Below, piece after piece: positions 7,808-15,810 of a DNA stretch of 64,000 bases. The notes beneath the pieces were generated by a model. The model worked only from the letters and a program-made list of their open reading frames with translations, was not told the origin of the DNA and did not search any database. Origin of the DNA: Paenibacillaceae bacterium ZCTH02-B3. Its GTDB lineage: Bacteria > Bacillota > Bacilli > Paenibacillales > Paenibacillaceae. The position numbers and the translations under genes were made by a program. The stretch is from assembly GCA_002159065.1 (NCBI GenBank), contig LZRV01000052.1, positions 56,896 to 120,895 of the forward strand, written 5' to 3'. How positions within the stretch are numbered: position 1 is the stretch's first letter; every line of letters begins with the position of its first letter.

Positions 7808-9052
7808 GTGCCCACGTCTACGGCGACCGGGGCGGGCGTCCAAAGGGCCGGTACCGCGGCGGGAAAAGCGGTGATTCCGGTCCTTTTGGCGATCAGCCTC
7901 GTCCATTTTCTGAACGACGTCATGCAGGCGGTCGTGCCGGCGCTCTACCCGATTCTGGAAGAGACGCTGAGCCTCACTTACGCGCAGATCGGATGGGTGG
8001 CGTTCACTCTCAACATGACCGCTTCGGTCATGCAGCCCTTCGTCGGCCTGTATTCCGACCGCCGGCCATCGCCTTTTATGCTTCCTTTGGGCATGGCGAC
8101 GAGCCTGCTGGGGATGATCGGCCTCGCGCTGGCGCCCGGCTTCTGGACCGTGCTGTTGTCCGTGGTGTTCATCGGCATCGGTTCGGCCGTTTTCCATCCG
8201 GAAGGATCGCGCGTCGTGTATTTCGCGGCGGGCGGCCAGCGGGGATTCGCCCAATCGGTGTACCAGGTCGGAGGCAACGCGGGCGGATCGCTTGCGCCGA
8301 TTCTGACGCTCCTCATCTTTTTGCCCCTGGGCCAGATCGGCGCCCTCTGGGGAACGGCGTTCGCGGGGGCGGCCATCGCCGTGCTGCTGGCGGTGGTCCC
8401 GTGGTACAGGGCCCGCCTGAGGGAATACGGGGAGCGGACCCGCGGCGGGGCGGGGCGGCAAGGCGCCAAAACGGCCGCGCTTTCGTCCGGTTTGGCCAAC
8501 CATCCCCGCGCCGGACTTGCCATGGGACTTTTGCTGTTTTTCATTTTCGCCCGGGCCTGGTATCATTCCGGGATCGCAAGCTATTACCAGTTCTATCTGG
8601 TGGAAGATTACGCCCTGACCAAAGCCCAGGCGCAGATTCCCGTTTTCCTGTTCCTGGCCGGGGGAGTGATCGGCACGCTGTTCGGCGGCTGGCTTGCCGA
8701 CCGGATCGGCATGAAGCGCACGATGGCCTGGTCCGTCTGCGCCTCCGTTCCGTTTGCCCTGCTGTTTCCGCACCTGCCGCTTTTCTGGATTTATCCCGTC
8801 GCTTTCGTGCTGGGTTTTACGATTTTGTCCACTTATTCCGTCAGCGTTGTGTACGGCCAGGTCATCATGCCCGCGAGGGTCGGCATGGCCTCCGGGCTTA
8901 CGACGGGGCTGGCGTTCGGCCTGGGCGCCATCGGCTCCGTGGTGATCGGCGACGCCGCCGACCGGTATGGACTGACCGACGTGATGCTGGTCATGGGCTT
9001 CCTTCCCCTGCTTGGCCTGTGCACGTTGTTCCTGCCCTCCGACCGCCGGTGA
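7808..9052 (+). CDS. MFS transporter, fosmidomycin-resistance (Fsr)-like
   Basis: The 414-residue protein has about 12 membrane segments. SLVHFLNDVMQAVVPALYPI at the first helix, GLYSDRRPSPFMLPLGM after helix 2 and SAVFHPEGSRV in helix 4 are characteristic of the Fsr branch of MFS drug exporters. A second signature, GGWLADRIGMKR, lies in the C-terminal half. GTG 7808 follows GGGAGAGGAG. The physiological substrate is unknown. It converges with xylR. Confidence 0.88.
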   Translation: MPTSTATGAGVQRAGTAAGKAVIPVLLAISLVHFLNDVMQAVVPALYPILEETLSLTYAQIGWVAFTLNMTASVMQPFVGLYSDRRPSPFMLPLGMATSLLGMIGLALAPGFWTVLLSVVFIGIGSAVFHPEGSRVVYFAAGGQRGFAQSVYQVGGNAGGSLAPILTLLIFLPLGQIGALWGTAFAGAAIAVLLAVVPWYRARLREYGERTRGGAGRQGAKTAALSSGLANHPRAGLAMGLLLFFIFARAWYHSGIASYYQFYLVEDYALTKAQAQIPVFLFLAGGVIGTLFGGWLADRIGMKRTMAWSVCASVPFALLFPHLPLFWIYPVAFVLGFTILSTYSVSVVYGQVIMPARVGMASGLTTGLAFGLGAIGSVVIGDAADRYGLTDVMLVMGFLPLLGLCTLFLPSDRR

Positions 9053-9136
9053 AGGGCGGAAGGCGTCCCTCTGAGGGGTGGAGGATATCCCGCAAAGAAC
9101 GACGGCCGGACCGGCCGCGGAGCGTGACCGCTCACT

Positions 9137-9155
9137 GCCGGATGCCGGCCTTTCT
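9137..9155 (+). terminator. Short GC hairpin plus T-rich tail after the MFS gene
   Basis: GCCGG-ATG-CCGGC followed by CTTTCTATT lies between the convergent MFS and xylR genes. The stem is only 5 bp and the tail is weak. Confidence 0.35.
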
Positions 9156-10356
9156 ATTGCCCGTTCCGTTTGCGTCCGGGAATGACGGCGCCTGCCTTCA
9201 GCCGGGCGAAGAATCCGGAGATGGCCATTTCCGCCGCGCCCATCACCGCCGAGCGGTCGCCCAGCTCCGCAAACATCAGTTGCAGATGGCGCAGGGGAAA
9301 GCTCATGGTTCGCCGGACCACGGTTTTGCGCAGGGAATCTTCCAGCCACGGCCGGGCGCGGGTCATCCGGTTGCCGATGATGACGGCCTCGGGGTTGAAC
9401 GCGTTCACGATGTTGGCGACGCCGATGCCCAGATATTCCCCCGCCTGCGCGAGCAGCGCCTGCACGTCCTCCCGCCCGGCGGCCGCCGCCGCAAGCAGCC
9501 CGTCGAGATCGTCGACGCCTTCGATGCCGCTGTGCTTCGCCCGCTCCAGAAGCGCCCGTTCCGAAGCGTAGGCTTCCCAGCATCCCTGGTTGCCGCAGGC
9601 GCAGGGCTTGCCGAAGGCTTCGACGGACATGTGGCCGATTTCGCCGGAAAATCCGGAAGCGCCCTTGTACAGCGACTGCTGCAGGATCAGTCCGGCGCCG
9701 ATGCCGATGCCGACGCTGACATAGACGAGATTGGAAATGCGGCGCCCGGCGCCGTATTTCTGTTCGCCCAGGGCGCCCGCGTTGGCTTCGTTGTCGATGG
9801 TGACGGGCAGCCGGTACCGTTCGGCCAGCCGGTCCCGCAGCGGGACGCCGCGCCATTTCAGGTTGGGGGCGAGAAGCACGGTGCCGCTGTCGTCCACCAG
9901 CCCCGGCACGCCGACGCCGATGCCCACGATGCCGTAGGGAGAAGGCGGGGCGAGGCTGATGAGGCCGTCCACGCAGGCGCACAGCTCGTTCAGCACCGGT
10001 TCCGGTTCCGTCTGCCGCAGCGCGGTCACGCGTTCAGCGACGATGGCGCCCTTCAAGTCCGTCAGCACGCCGCGGATATAGTTGACGCCCAGATCGACGC
10101 CCACCGCGTGGCCCGCCGTGGCCACGAACTCGAGCAGCACCGGCTTCCGTCCTCCGCTGGACTGGCCCGTGCCGATTTCGCACACCAGCGAGCCGTCGAT
10201 CAGCTCCTGCACGAGGTTGGACACCGTGGCCTTGTTCAGCCCGGTTCTTTCCGAGATCTGCGCGCGGGAGAGCGGGGCGCCCCGCAGGATCGCCTCCAGC
10301 ACGATGGCCGTGTTGATGCGCTTGATCAGCGTCTGGTCTCCGGTTTCCGTCATCAT
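9154..10356 (-). CDS. xylR: Xylose-responsive ROK-family repressor XylR
   Basis: The N-terminal MarR-like HTH (ILRGAPLSRAQISERTGLNK, ATVSNLVQELI) is followed by a ROK sugar-binding domain with GVDLGVNYIRGVLTD, GVGVPGLVDDSG, NEANAGALGE and the zinc motif CACGNQGCWEAYASE. It lies divergent to xylA-xylB, as in Bacillus. ATG 10356 or 10353 is the likely start: an AAGGAG lies 12 nt upstream, and the longer open frame would cross the promoter region. Xylose or xylose-derived ligand should release it from the operator at 10504-10528. Confidence 0.92.
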   Translation of the reverse strand: MMTETGDQTLIKRINTAIVLEAILRGAPLSRAQISERTGLNKATVSNLVQELIDGSLVCEIGTGQSSGGRKPVLLEFVATAGHAVGVDLGVNYIRGVLTDLKGAIVAERVTALRQTEPEPVLNELCACVDGLISLAPPSPYGIVGIGVGVPGLVDDSGTVLLAPNLKWRGVPLRDRLAERYRLPVTIDNEANAGALGEQKYGAGRRISNLVYVSVGIGIGAGLILQQSLYKGASGFSGEIGHMSVEAFGKPCACGNQGCWEAYASERALLERAKHSGIEGVDDLDGLLAAAAAGREDVQALLAQAGEYLGIGVANIVNAFNPEAVIIGNRMTRARPWLEDSLRKTVVRRTMSFPLRHLQLMFAELGDRSAVMGAAEMAISGFFARLKAGAVIPGRKRNGQ

Positions 10357-10503
10357 GCGCGTTCGCGACTCCTTGCCTTTTCCGTGTACATGTCCCGGGG
10401 TTTCCCCGTTGATCGCGTTCCATGAATAATACTCCCATTCGATCGCCGGAATTGCAAGCGGGAAGGGCATCCGGGGACGCGATTTCGCCATCCGGGCATC
10501 AAG

Positions 10504-10528
10504 ACTTTGTTTATTGCATAGACAAAGT
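10504..10528. promoter_or_regulatory. XylR operator between xylR and xylA
   Basis: ACTTTGTTTA-TTGCA-TAGACAAAGT is an inverted repeat with 10-bp arms matching at 9 positions around a 5-bp spacer. It resembles Gram-positive XylR operators with TTTGTTTA half-sites. The right arm overlaps the proposed xylA -35. Confidence 0.75.
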
Positions 10529-10547
10529 AAGTGTCAAGCGTTATTCT
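10519..10547 (+). promoter_or_regulatory. xylA promoter (TAGACA-17-TATTCT)
   Basis: The -35 TAGACA (10519-10524) and -10 TATTCT (10542-10547) are separated by 17 bp, so bound XylR would mask the -35. The xylA ribosome site GAAGGAGGA is at 10572-10580. Confidence 0.5.
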
Positions 10548-10589
10548 ATAGATAAACAAGAAAACGGTTTCGAAGGAGGACTGTCGCCC

Positions 10590-11903
10590 ATGAGCTGGTT
10601 TCCCAACGTTCCGAAAATCCAGTACGAGGGACGCGACACCGACAATCCCTTCGCGTTCCGGCACTACAATCCGCAGGAAAAGGTGCTCGGCAAGACGATG
10701 GAGGAGCACCTGCGTTTCGCCGTGGCCTACTGGCACACGTTTACCGCCGCGGGGGCGGACCCGTTCGGGGTCGGCACGGCGGTGCGCAAATGGGATTCCC
10801 TTTCCCCGATGGACAAAGCCAAGGCCCGCGTGGAAGCGAACTTCGAGCTGCTCGAGAAGCTGGGCATCCGGTTTTTCTGCTTCCACGACGTGGACATCGC
10901 GCCGGAAGGAGCCTCGCTGGCGGAGTTCCACCGGAATCTGGACACCATCGTGGCCATGATCAAGGACTACATGAAATCGACAGGCGTCAAGTTGCTCTGG
11001 AACACCGTGAACATGTTCACCCATCCCCGCTACGTGCACGGAGCCGGCACCAGCTGCAACGCCGACGTGTTTGCCTACGCCGCCGCTTCCGTGAAGAAGG
11101 GGCTGGAGATCGGCAAGGAACTCGGCGCGGAAAACTACGTGTTCTGGGGCGGCCGCGAAGGCTACGAATCGCTGCTCGTCACCGACCTGGCGCTGGAAGA
11201 GGAAAACATGGCGCGCCTGCTCCGCATGGCCGTCGAATACGCCAAGGAAATCGGTCTCGACGCCCAGCTGCTCGTCGAGCCGAAGCCGAAGGAGCCGACG
11301 AAGCACCAGTACGACTTCGACGCGGCGACCACCATCGCGTTCCTGCAGAAGTACGGGCTCAAGGAGCATTTCAAGCTGAACATCGAAGCCAACCACGCCA
11401 CGCTGGCGGGGCACACCTTCGAGCACGAGCTGCGCGTCGCGCGGATCAACGGCGTGCTCGGGTCCATCGACGCCAATCAGGGGGACCTCCTGCTCGGCTG
11501 GGACACCGACGAATTCCCGACGGACCTGTATTCGACGACCCTGGCCATGTACGAGGTGCTCAAGAACGGCGGCCTCGGCCGCGGCGGCCTCAACTTCGAC
11601 GCCAAGGTGCGGCGCGGGTCGTTTGAAGACGAGGATCTGTTCTACGCCCACATTGCCGGCATGGACGCCTTCGCCCGGGGTCTCAAGGCGGCGGCCAAGA
11701 TCATCGAGACGGGCCTGCTGGACAACGTCATCGAGCACCGCTACCGCAGCTGGCGCGAGGGAATCGGCGCGGAAATCCGGGCCGGCAAGCACGACCTGAA
11801 ATCGCTGGAAGCCTACGCGCTGAAGCTCGATACGATCCGGAACGAGTCGCACCATCTGGAGCGGCTGCGGGCGCAGCTCAACGAGATCATTTTCAGCGTC
11901 TGA
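10590..11903 (+). CDS. xylA: Xylose isomerase
   Basis: This enzyme converts D-xylose to D-xylulose using two divalent metals. At 437 residues it is a class II enzyme. Catalytic His99/Asp102 lie in [12 protein letters not shown], and metal ligands lie in [29 protein letters not shown] and [12 protein letters not shown] 10590 follows GAAGGAGGA at 9-nt spacing; the longer open frame from 10422 runs through the promoter and operator. xylB follows 61 bp downstream, so the two are co-transcribed. Confidence 0.98.
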   Translation: MSWFPNVPKIQYEGRDTDNPFAFRHYNPQEKVLGKTMEEHLRFAVAYWHTFTAAGADPFGVGTAVRKWDSLSPMDKAKARVEANFELLEKLGIRFFCFHDVDIAPEGASLAEFHRNLDTIVAMIKDYMKSTGVKLLWNTVNMFTHPRYVHGAGTSCNADVFAYAAASVKKGLEIGKELGAENYVFWGGREGYESLLVTDLALEEENMARLLRMAVEYAKEIGLDAQLLVEPKPKEPTKHQYDFDAATTIAFLQKYGLKEHFKLNIEANHATLAGHTFEHELRVARINGVLGSIDANQGDLLLGWDTDEFPTDLYSTTLAMYEVLKNGGLGRGGLNFDAKVRRGSFEDEDLFYAHIAGMDAFARGLKAAAKIIETGLLDNVIEHRYRSWREGIGAEIRAGKHDLKSLEAYALKLDTIRNESHHLERLRAQLNEIIFSV

Positions 11904-11964
11904 GACGGGCGCGGCGGATGCATGAGGGCTGGCGCGAATTGCGATCCGAAAGGAGGAGAGCGAT

Positions 11965-13461
11965 TTGAAATACGTGATCGGGGTGGACCTCGGCACCAGC
12001 GCGGTCAAGGCGCTTCTGGTCGGGCGGGACGGCTCCGTGCGGGCGGAGGCGTCCCGGGAATATCCGCTGTACCATGAACGATCGGGCTGGAGCGAGCAGG
12101 AGCCGGAGGACTGGGTAAACGGCACCCTCGACGCGCTCCGGGCGCTGGTGGCGGAATCCGGCGTCGATCCGGCCGACATCGGGGGCCTCAGCTTCTCGGG
12201 GCAGATGCACGGGCTGGTGCTTCTGGACGAAGCGCATCGGCCCGTGCGGCGGGCCATCCTGTGGAACGACACCCGCACCACCGAACAGTGCCGCCGGATC
12301 GAACGCACCCTGGGGGAACGGCTGCTCGCCGTGACCCGCAATCCGGCCCTGGAAGGCTTCACCCTGCCGAAGATCCTGTGGGTCCAGGAGCACGAACCGG
12401 AGGCGTGGGCGAAATCGCGGCTGTTCCTGCTGCCGAAGGACTATGTGCGCTTCCGCCTGACCGGCGCCGTCCACATGGACCTGTCCGACGCCGCCGGCAC
12501 GCTGATGCTGGACGTGGCCGGAAGGAAGTGGAGCGAAGAAGTGCTCGGGGCGTTCGGCATCCCGGCCTCCTTCTGCCCGCCGCTGCTTGAAGCCGGCGGA
12601 TTTGCCGGGCATCTGAACGAAGAGACGGCGCGGCGCACGGGGCTGTCTGCGGACACCCGCGTGTTCGCCGGCGGGGCGGACAACGCCTGCGGCGCCATCG
12701 GCGCGGGGGTGCTGGCCCCGGGGCGGACGCTGTGCAGCATCGGCACCTCCGGCGTCATTCTCACGTATGAGGCCGACGCTTCGGCGGATTACCGCGGCAA
12801 GGTGCACTTCTTCAACCACGGGCAGCCGGGAGGGTTCTACGCCATGGGCGTGACGCTGGCGGCCGGCTACAGCATGAGCTGGTTCCGCCGGACGTTCGCG
12901 CCCGGGGAATCGTACGACCAGCTGCTGGCCGGCGTCGGCGACATCCCGCCGGGTGCGGGCGGGCTGCTGTTCACGCCGTATCTGGTCGGGGAGCGGACGC
13001 CCCACGCCGATTCCGTCATCCGCGGCAGCTTCATCGGCGTGGACGGATCGCACACCCGGGCGCATTTCGGGCGGGCGGTCATGGAAGGGATCACCTTCTC
13101 CCTGAACGAATCGCTGGACATTTTCCGCCAGGCCGGCAAATCGGTGGACACCATCGTTTCCATCGGCGGCGGCGCCAAAAATCCGGTGTGGCTGCAGATG
13201 CAGGCGGACATTTTCGGGGCGCGGGTGCAGTCGCTGGCCAGCGAACAGGGGCCGGGGCTCGGCGCGGCGATGCTGGCCGCCGTCGGCTGCGGCTGGTATC
13301 CGGATCTCGCGTCGTGCGCCGAAGTGTTCGTGAAGCCGGCGAAAACCTATGAGCCCGACCCGGCGCGCACCGAAACCTACCGGCGGCTGTTCCGCATCTA
13401 CCAGGACGTGTATCGCCACACCCGCGAACTGAACGCCGCCCTGCGGGAGTTCCGCCAATAG
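11965..13461 (+). CDS. xylB: Xylulokinase
   Basis: This FGGY-family kinase phosphorylates D-xylulose to xylulose-5-phosphate for the pentose phosphate pathway. The N-terminal phosphate loop GVDLGTSAVKALLV, substrate motif SFSGQMHGLVLLD, ILWNDTRT, GGADNACGAIG and the C-terminal SIGGGAKNPVWLQMQADIFG are all present in 498 residues. The start is TTG 11965, six bases after AGGAGGAG. It is the second gene of the xylAB operon, followed by a strong terminator. Confidence 0.97.
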   Translation: MKYVIGVDLGTSAVKALLVGRDGSVRAEASREYPLYHERSGWSEQEPEDWVNGTLDALRALVAESGVDPADIGGLSFSGQMHGLVLLDEAHRPVRRAILWNDTRTTEQCRRIERTLGERLLAVTRNPALEGFTLPKILWVQEHEPEAWAKSRLFLLPKDYVRFRLTGAVHMDLSDAAGTLMLDVAGRKWSEEVLGAFGIPASFCPPLLEAGGFAGHLNEETARRTGLSADTRVFAGGADNACGAIGAGVLAPGRTLCSIGTSGVILTYEADASADYRGKVHFFNHGQPGGFYAMGVTLAAGYSMSWFRRTFAPGESYDQLLAGVGDIPPGAGGLLFTPYLVGERTPHADSVIRGSFIGVDGSHTRAHFGRAVMEGITFSLNESLDIFRQAGKSVDTIVSIGGGAKNPVWLQMQADIFGARVQSLASEQGPGLGAAMLAAVGCGWYPDLASCAEVFVKPAKTYEPDPARTETYRRLFRIYQDVYRHTRELNAALREFRQ

Positions 13462-13475
13462 GAGAGGAGAACGGG

Positions 13476-13531
13476 GAAGAGCCGGTCGCCATCCCGTCCG
13501 GTGGATGGTGGCGGGCTCTTCTTTGTTTTTT
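13476..13531 (+). terminator. Rho-independent terminator of xylAB
   Basis: GAAGAGCC pairs with GGCTCTTC, and the inner GCCATCC pairs with GGATGGTGGC, giving a long stem followed by TTTGTTTTTT. Confidence 0.9.
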
Positions 13532-13669
13532 GCAGTCGGAGAAACCGTTCCGGGGCATGTTGGTGCTGCATTTGGCGGGATCATGGTGTAATCTTGAAAA
13601 AGAAATGTCGAAACCGCGCAACAGGAGAAAAGGGAGGGGCGGACCCTGGAACAACGCGTAAGGACGAAG

Positions 13670-14521
13670 GTGGCGCTGGTGACCGGAACGTCGAGCGGAT
13701 TCGGTCTGTTGACGGCCGTCCGGCTGGCCCGGTCCGGGTGGACGGTGTACGCCGGCATGCGGGATCCCGGCCGGGGCGGAGAATTGGCGGCCCGCGCGCG
13801 GGCGGCCGGCGTCGAAGCGAAAATTCGGCCCGTGCGCCTGGATGTGACCCGGGAAGACGAAATCCGCGCCGCCGTGGAGACGGTCCTGGCGGAATCCGGC
13901 CGGATTGACGCGCTGGTCAACAACGCGGGCATCGCGACAGGCGGCTTTGTCGAGGAAGTGCCGCTTGAGCGATGGAGGGAACTGTTCGAGACCAACGTGT
14001 TCGGCCTTGTGGCCGTCACGCAGGCGGTGTTGCCCGCCATGAGGCGGCAGGGCGGGGGCCGGATCGTGCTTGTGGGCAGCGTCAGCGGCCGCTTCGGTTT
14101 CCCCGGGCTCGCGCCCTACTCGGCTTCGAAGCACGCCGTCGAAGGCCTGGGCGAATCGCTGCGGCTGGAGCTGGCGCCGTTCGGCATCCGCGTCAGCATC
14201 GTCGAACCCGCCTCGTACCGCACACCCATATGGGACAAGGGACTGCGGGACGCGAACCTTCCTCCGGACGATTCCCCGTACGCGCCGCTGTACCGGAAAC
14301 TGCAGCCGCTTCTCAGGAAATCCGCGGAAAACGGCGGCGATCCGGAGAAGGTGGCCGCCGTTATCGAGCGGGCCCTGACGGACCGCAGGCCGAAGCTGCG
14401 GTATGCGCCGAGCCGGCAGGAGCGGGCGGCGACGGCGCTCAAGGCCCTGGTGCCGTGGAGCTGGATCGAGTGGCCGATCCGCCGTATCCTGGGCAAGGCG
14501 GGCGAACCTCCGGGAGGCTGA
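13670..14521 (+). CDS. SDR-family NAD(P)-dependent oxidoreductase
   Basis: A classical short-chain dehydrogenase of about 283 residues: TGTSSGFG cofactor motif, NNAG, catalytic Ser in VGSVSG and YSASK, ending with PSRQERAATALKALVP. It resembles the branch annotated as retinol-dehydrogenase-like or 3-ketosteroid-like SDRs; the substrate is unknown. The start is unclear. GTG 13670 cuts into the first strand, whereas CTG 13646 (peptide LEQRVRTK) sits right after a strong GGAGGGGCGG site. It appears monocistronic. Confidence 0.88.
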   Translation: MALVTGTSSGFGLLTAVRLARSGWTVYAGMRDPGRGGELAARARAAGVEAKIRPVRLDVTREDEIRAAVETVLAESGRIDALVNNAGIATGGFVEEVPLERWRELFETNVFGLVAVTQAVLPAMRRQGGGRIVLVGSVSGRFGFPGLAPYSASKHAVEGLGESLRLELAPFGIRVSIVEPASYRTPIWDKGLRDANLPPDDSPYAPLYRKLQPLLRKSAENGGDPEKVAAVIERALTDRRPKLRYAPSRQERAATALKALVPWSWIEWPIRRILGKAGEPPGG

Positions 14522-14567
14522 TCCGGCGCTGTCCGCGGGAAAAGTGATTTTGCCGCATGGAGAGTAC

Positions 14568-14586
14568 CATAAATCGACAATTTATG
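14568..14586. promoter_or_regulatory. CATAAAT-N5-ATTTATG inverted repeat before the response regulator
   Basis: A perfect 7-bp inverted repeat with spacer CGACA overlaps a TATGAT -10-like hexamer at 14583-14588. It is a candidate operator for the two-component genes that follow. Confidence 0.4.
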
Positions 14587-14626
14587 ATATGATGGAAGCC
14601 AAATCCTTGACGGATGGAAGCAGGAC

Positions 14627-14648
14627 GGCCGCGGGGATGCCCGCGGCC
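14627..14648 (+). promoter_or_regulatory. 9-bp GC hairpin in the response-regulator leader
   Basis: GGCCGCGGG-GATG-CCCGCGGCC is followed by TGATTTTG and then the ribosome site. It could be a weak attenuator or an RNA stabiliser; the T-run is poor. Confidence 0.4.
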
Positions 14649-14675
14649 TGATTTTGTAAGCGGGAGGCGGGCCCC

Positions 14676-15803
14676 ATGATCCGCGTGCTGCTGGTGGACG
14701 ACGAGGAAGACGCGCTCAATTTGCTGGAAATTTTGCTGGACAGGATCGGGGATGTGGAAGTCGCCGGGAGACACACGAATCCGGCCCGGGCTGTCGAGGC
14801 CTTGCGCGAATCGCCGGTGGACGCCGTGTTTCTGGACAACGAGATGCCGGGCATGTCGGGCATGGAAGCGGCGCGGAAAATGCGGGAAATCCGGCCGGAG
14901 CTGCCCATCGTGTTCACCACGGCGTATTCGGAATACGCGGTGGAGGCGTTCGAGATCCAGTCGACGGACTATCTGCTGAAGCCGCTGGCCCAGGCCCGGC
15001 TGGAAAACGCGGTGTCGCGCATCCGGCAGGCCGTATCCGGAACCCGCGCTGGCGGAGATCCGCCGGACTTTGCCATCCGTTGCCTGGGGGGCTTCTCCAT
15101 CACCATGCCGGGCGGCGACCGCCCCCTGACGCTGCCGTGGAAAACCAACAAGGAGAAAGAGATTTGCGCCTTCCTGGTCCACCACGGGGAGAAGCACGCG
15201 GACAGCGCCCTGATCATCGAAGCGGTCTGGCCGGAACACGATCTGGACAAAGCGAGAACGTACCTTTACACTTGCCTGTCCTATCTCCGCAAAAATTTCC
15301 AGCAGCACGACCTGCCCATGCGGATCGAAAAAAACGGCAGCGGCTTCGCCCTCCGGCTGAACGGCGCACCGGTGGACGCGCCGGCCTTCGAGGGACTTCT
15401 GGACGGCATCCTGTCGGCGGAGACGCCGGACGAACGGTTGTACGACCGGATCAACGGCATGTACCGGGGCGAATACATGGAAGGCTGCGACTATCCCTGG
15501 GCGGAATTCAAAAAAGATACCATCAACGCGAAATATCTTCGCGCCCTTCGCAGCATGCACCATCATTTCCGGCGGCAGGGAAACGGGGCTCTCGCGGAGG
15601 ATTGCCTGCGGCGGGTTCTCGCGATCGCGCCGGATTCCGAATCGGACGGCCGCGAACTGATCCGGCTGCACCTGGAAACCGGCAACCGCAGCGGGGCGCT
15701 GCAAGTCTACCGCCAACTGGAGCGGTTCATGAACAACGAGCTCGGCGTCGGGCTGGAAGAGGAGACGGTCCGATTGTACCGGCAGATGGAAGGTTCGGGA
15801 TGA
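14676..15803 (+). CDS. SARP-type response regulator (REC + winged helix + BTAD)
   Basis: Residues 1-120 form a receiver domain with phospho-acceptor Asp54 (VFLDNEMPGMSG), DD at 8-9 and LLKPLA near 105. A winged-helix OmpR/SARP region follows at about 130-230 (CLGGFSI, ALIIEAVWPEHDLDKARTYL) and then a C-terminal bacterial transcriptional activation domain with TPR-like helices (about 240-375). This layout is typical of Paenibacillus regulators paired with multi-domain hybrid kinases. The kinase gene starts 7 bp downstream. ATG 14676 follows GGGAGGCGG. Confidence 0.9.
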   Translation: MIRVLLVDDEEDALNLLEILLDRIGDVEVAGRHTNPARAVEALRESPVDAVFLDNEMPGMSGMEAARKMREIRPELPIVFTTAYSEYAVEAFEIQSTDYLLKPLAQARLENAVSRIRQAVSGTRAGGDPPDFAIRCLGGFSITMPGGDRPLTLPWKTNKEKEICAFLVHHGEKHADSALIIEAVWPEHDLDKARTYLYTCLSYLRKNFQQHDLPMRIEKNGSGFALRLNGAPVDAPAFEGLLDGILSAETPDERLYDRINGMYRGEYMEGCDYPWAEFKKDTINAKYLRALRSMHHHFRRQGNGALAEDCLRRVLAIAPDSESDGRELIRLHLETGNRSGALQVYRQLERFMNNELGVGLEEETVRLYRQMEGSG

Positions 15804-15810
15804 GCGGGCC

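Noticed and set aside
7547..9982. Very long minus-strand frame across the MFS and xylR genes, and a 903-codon plus frame at 7714-10425
   Set aside because: Both cross real gene boundaries and the intergenic region, have low-complexity composition and no domains. They are GC shadows of the MFS and ROK genes.
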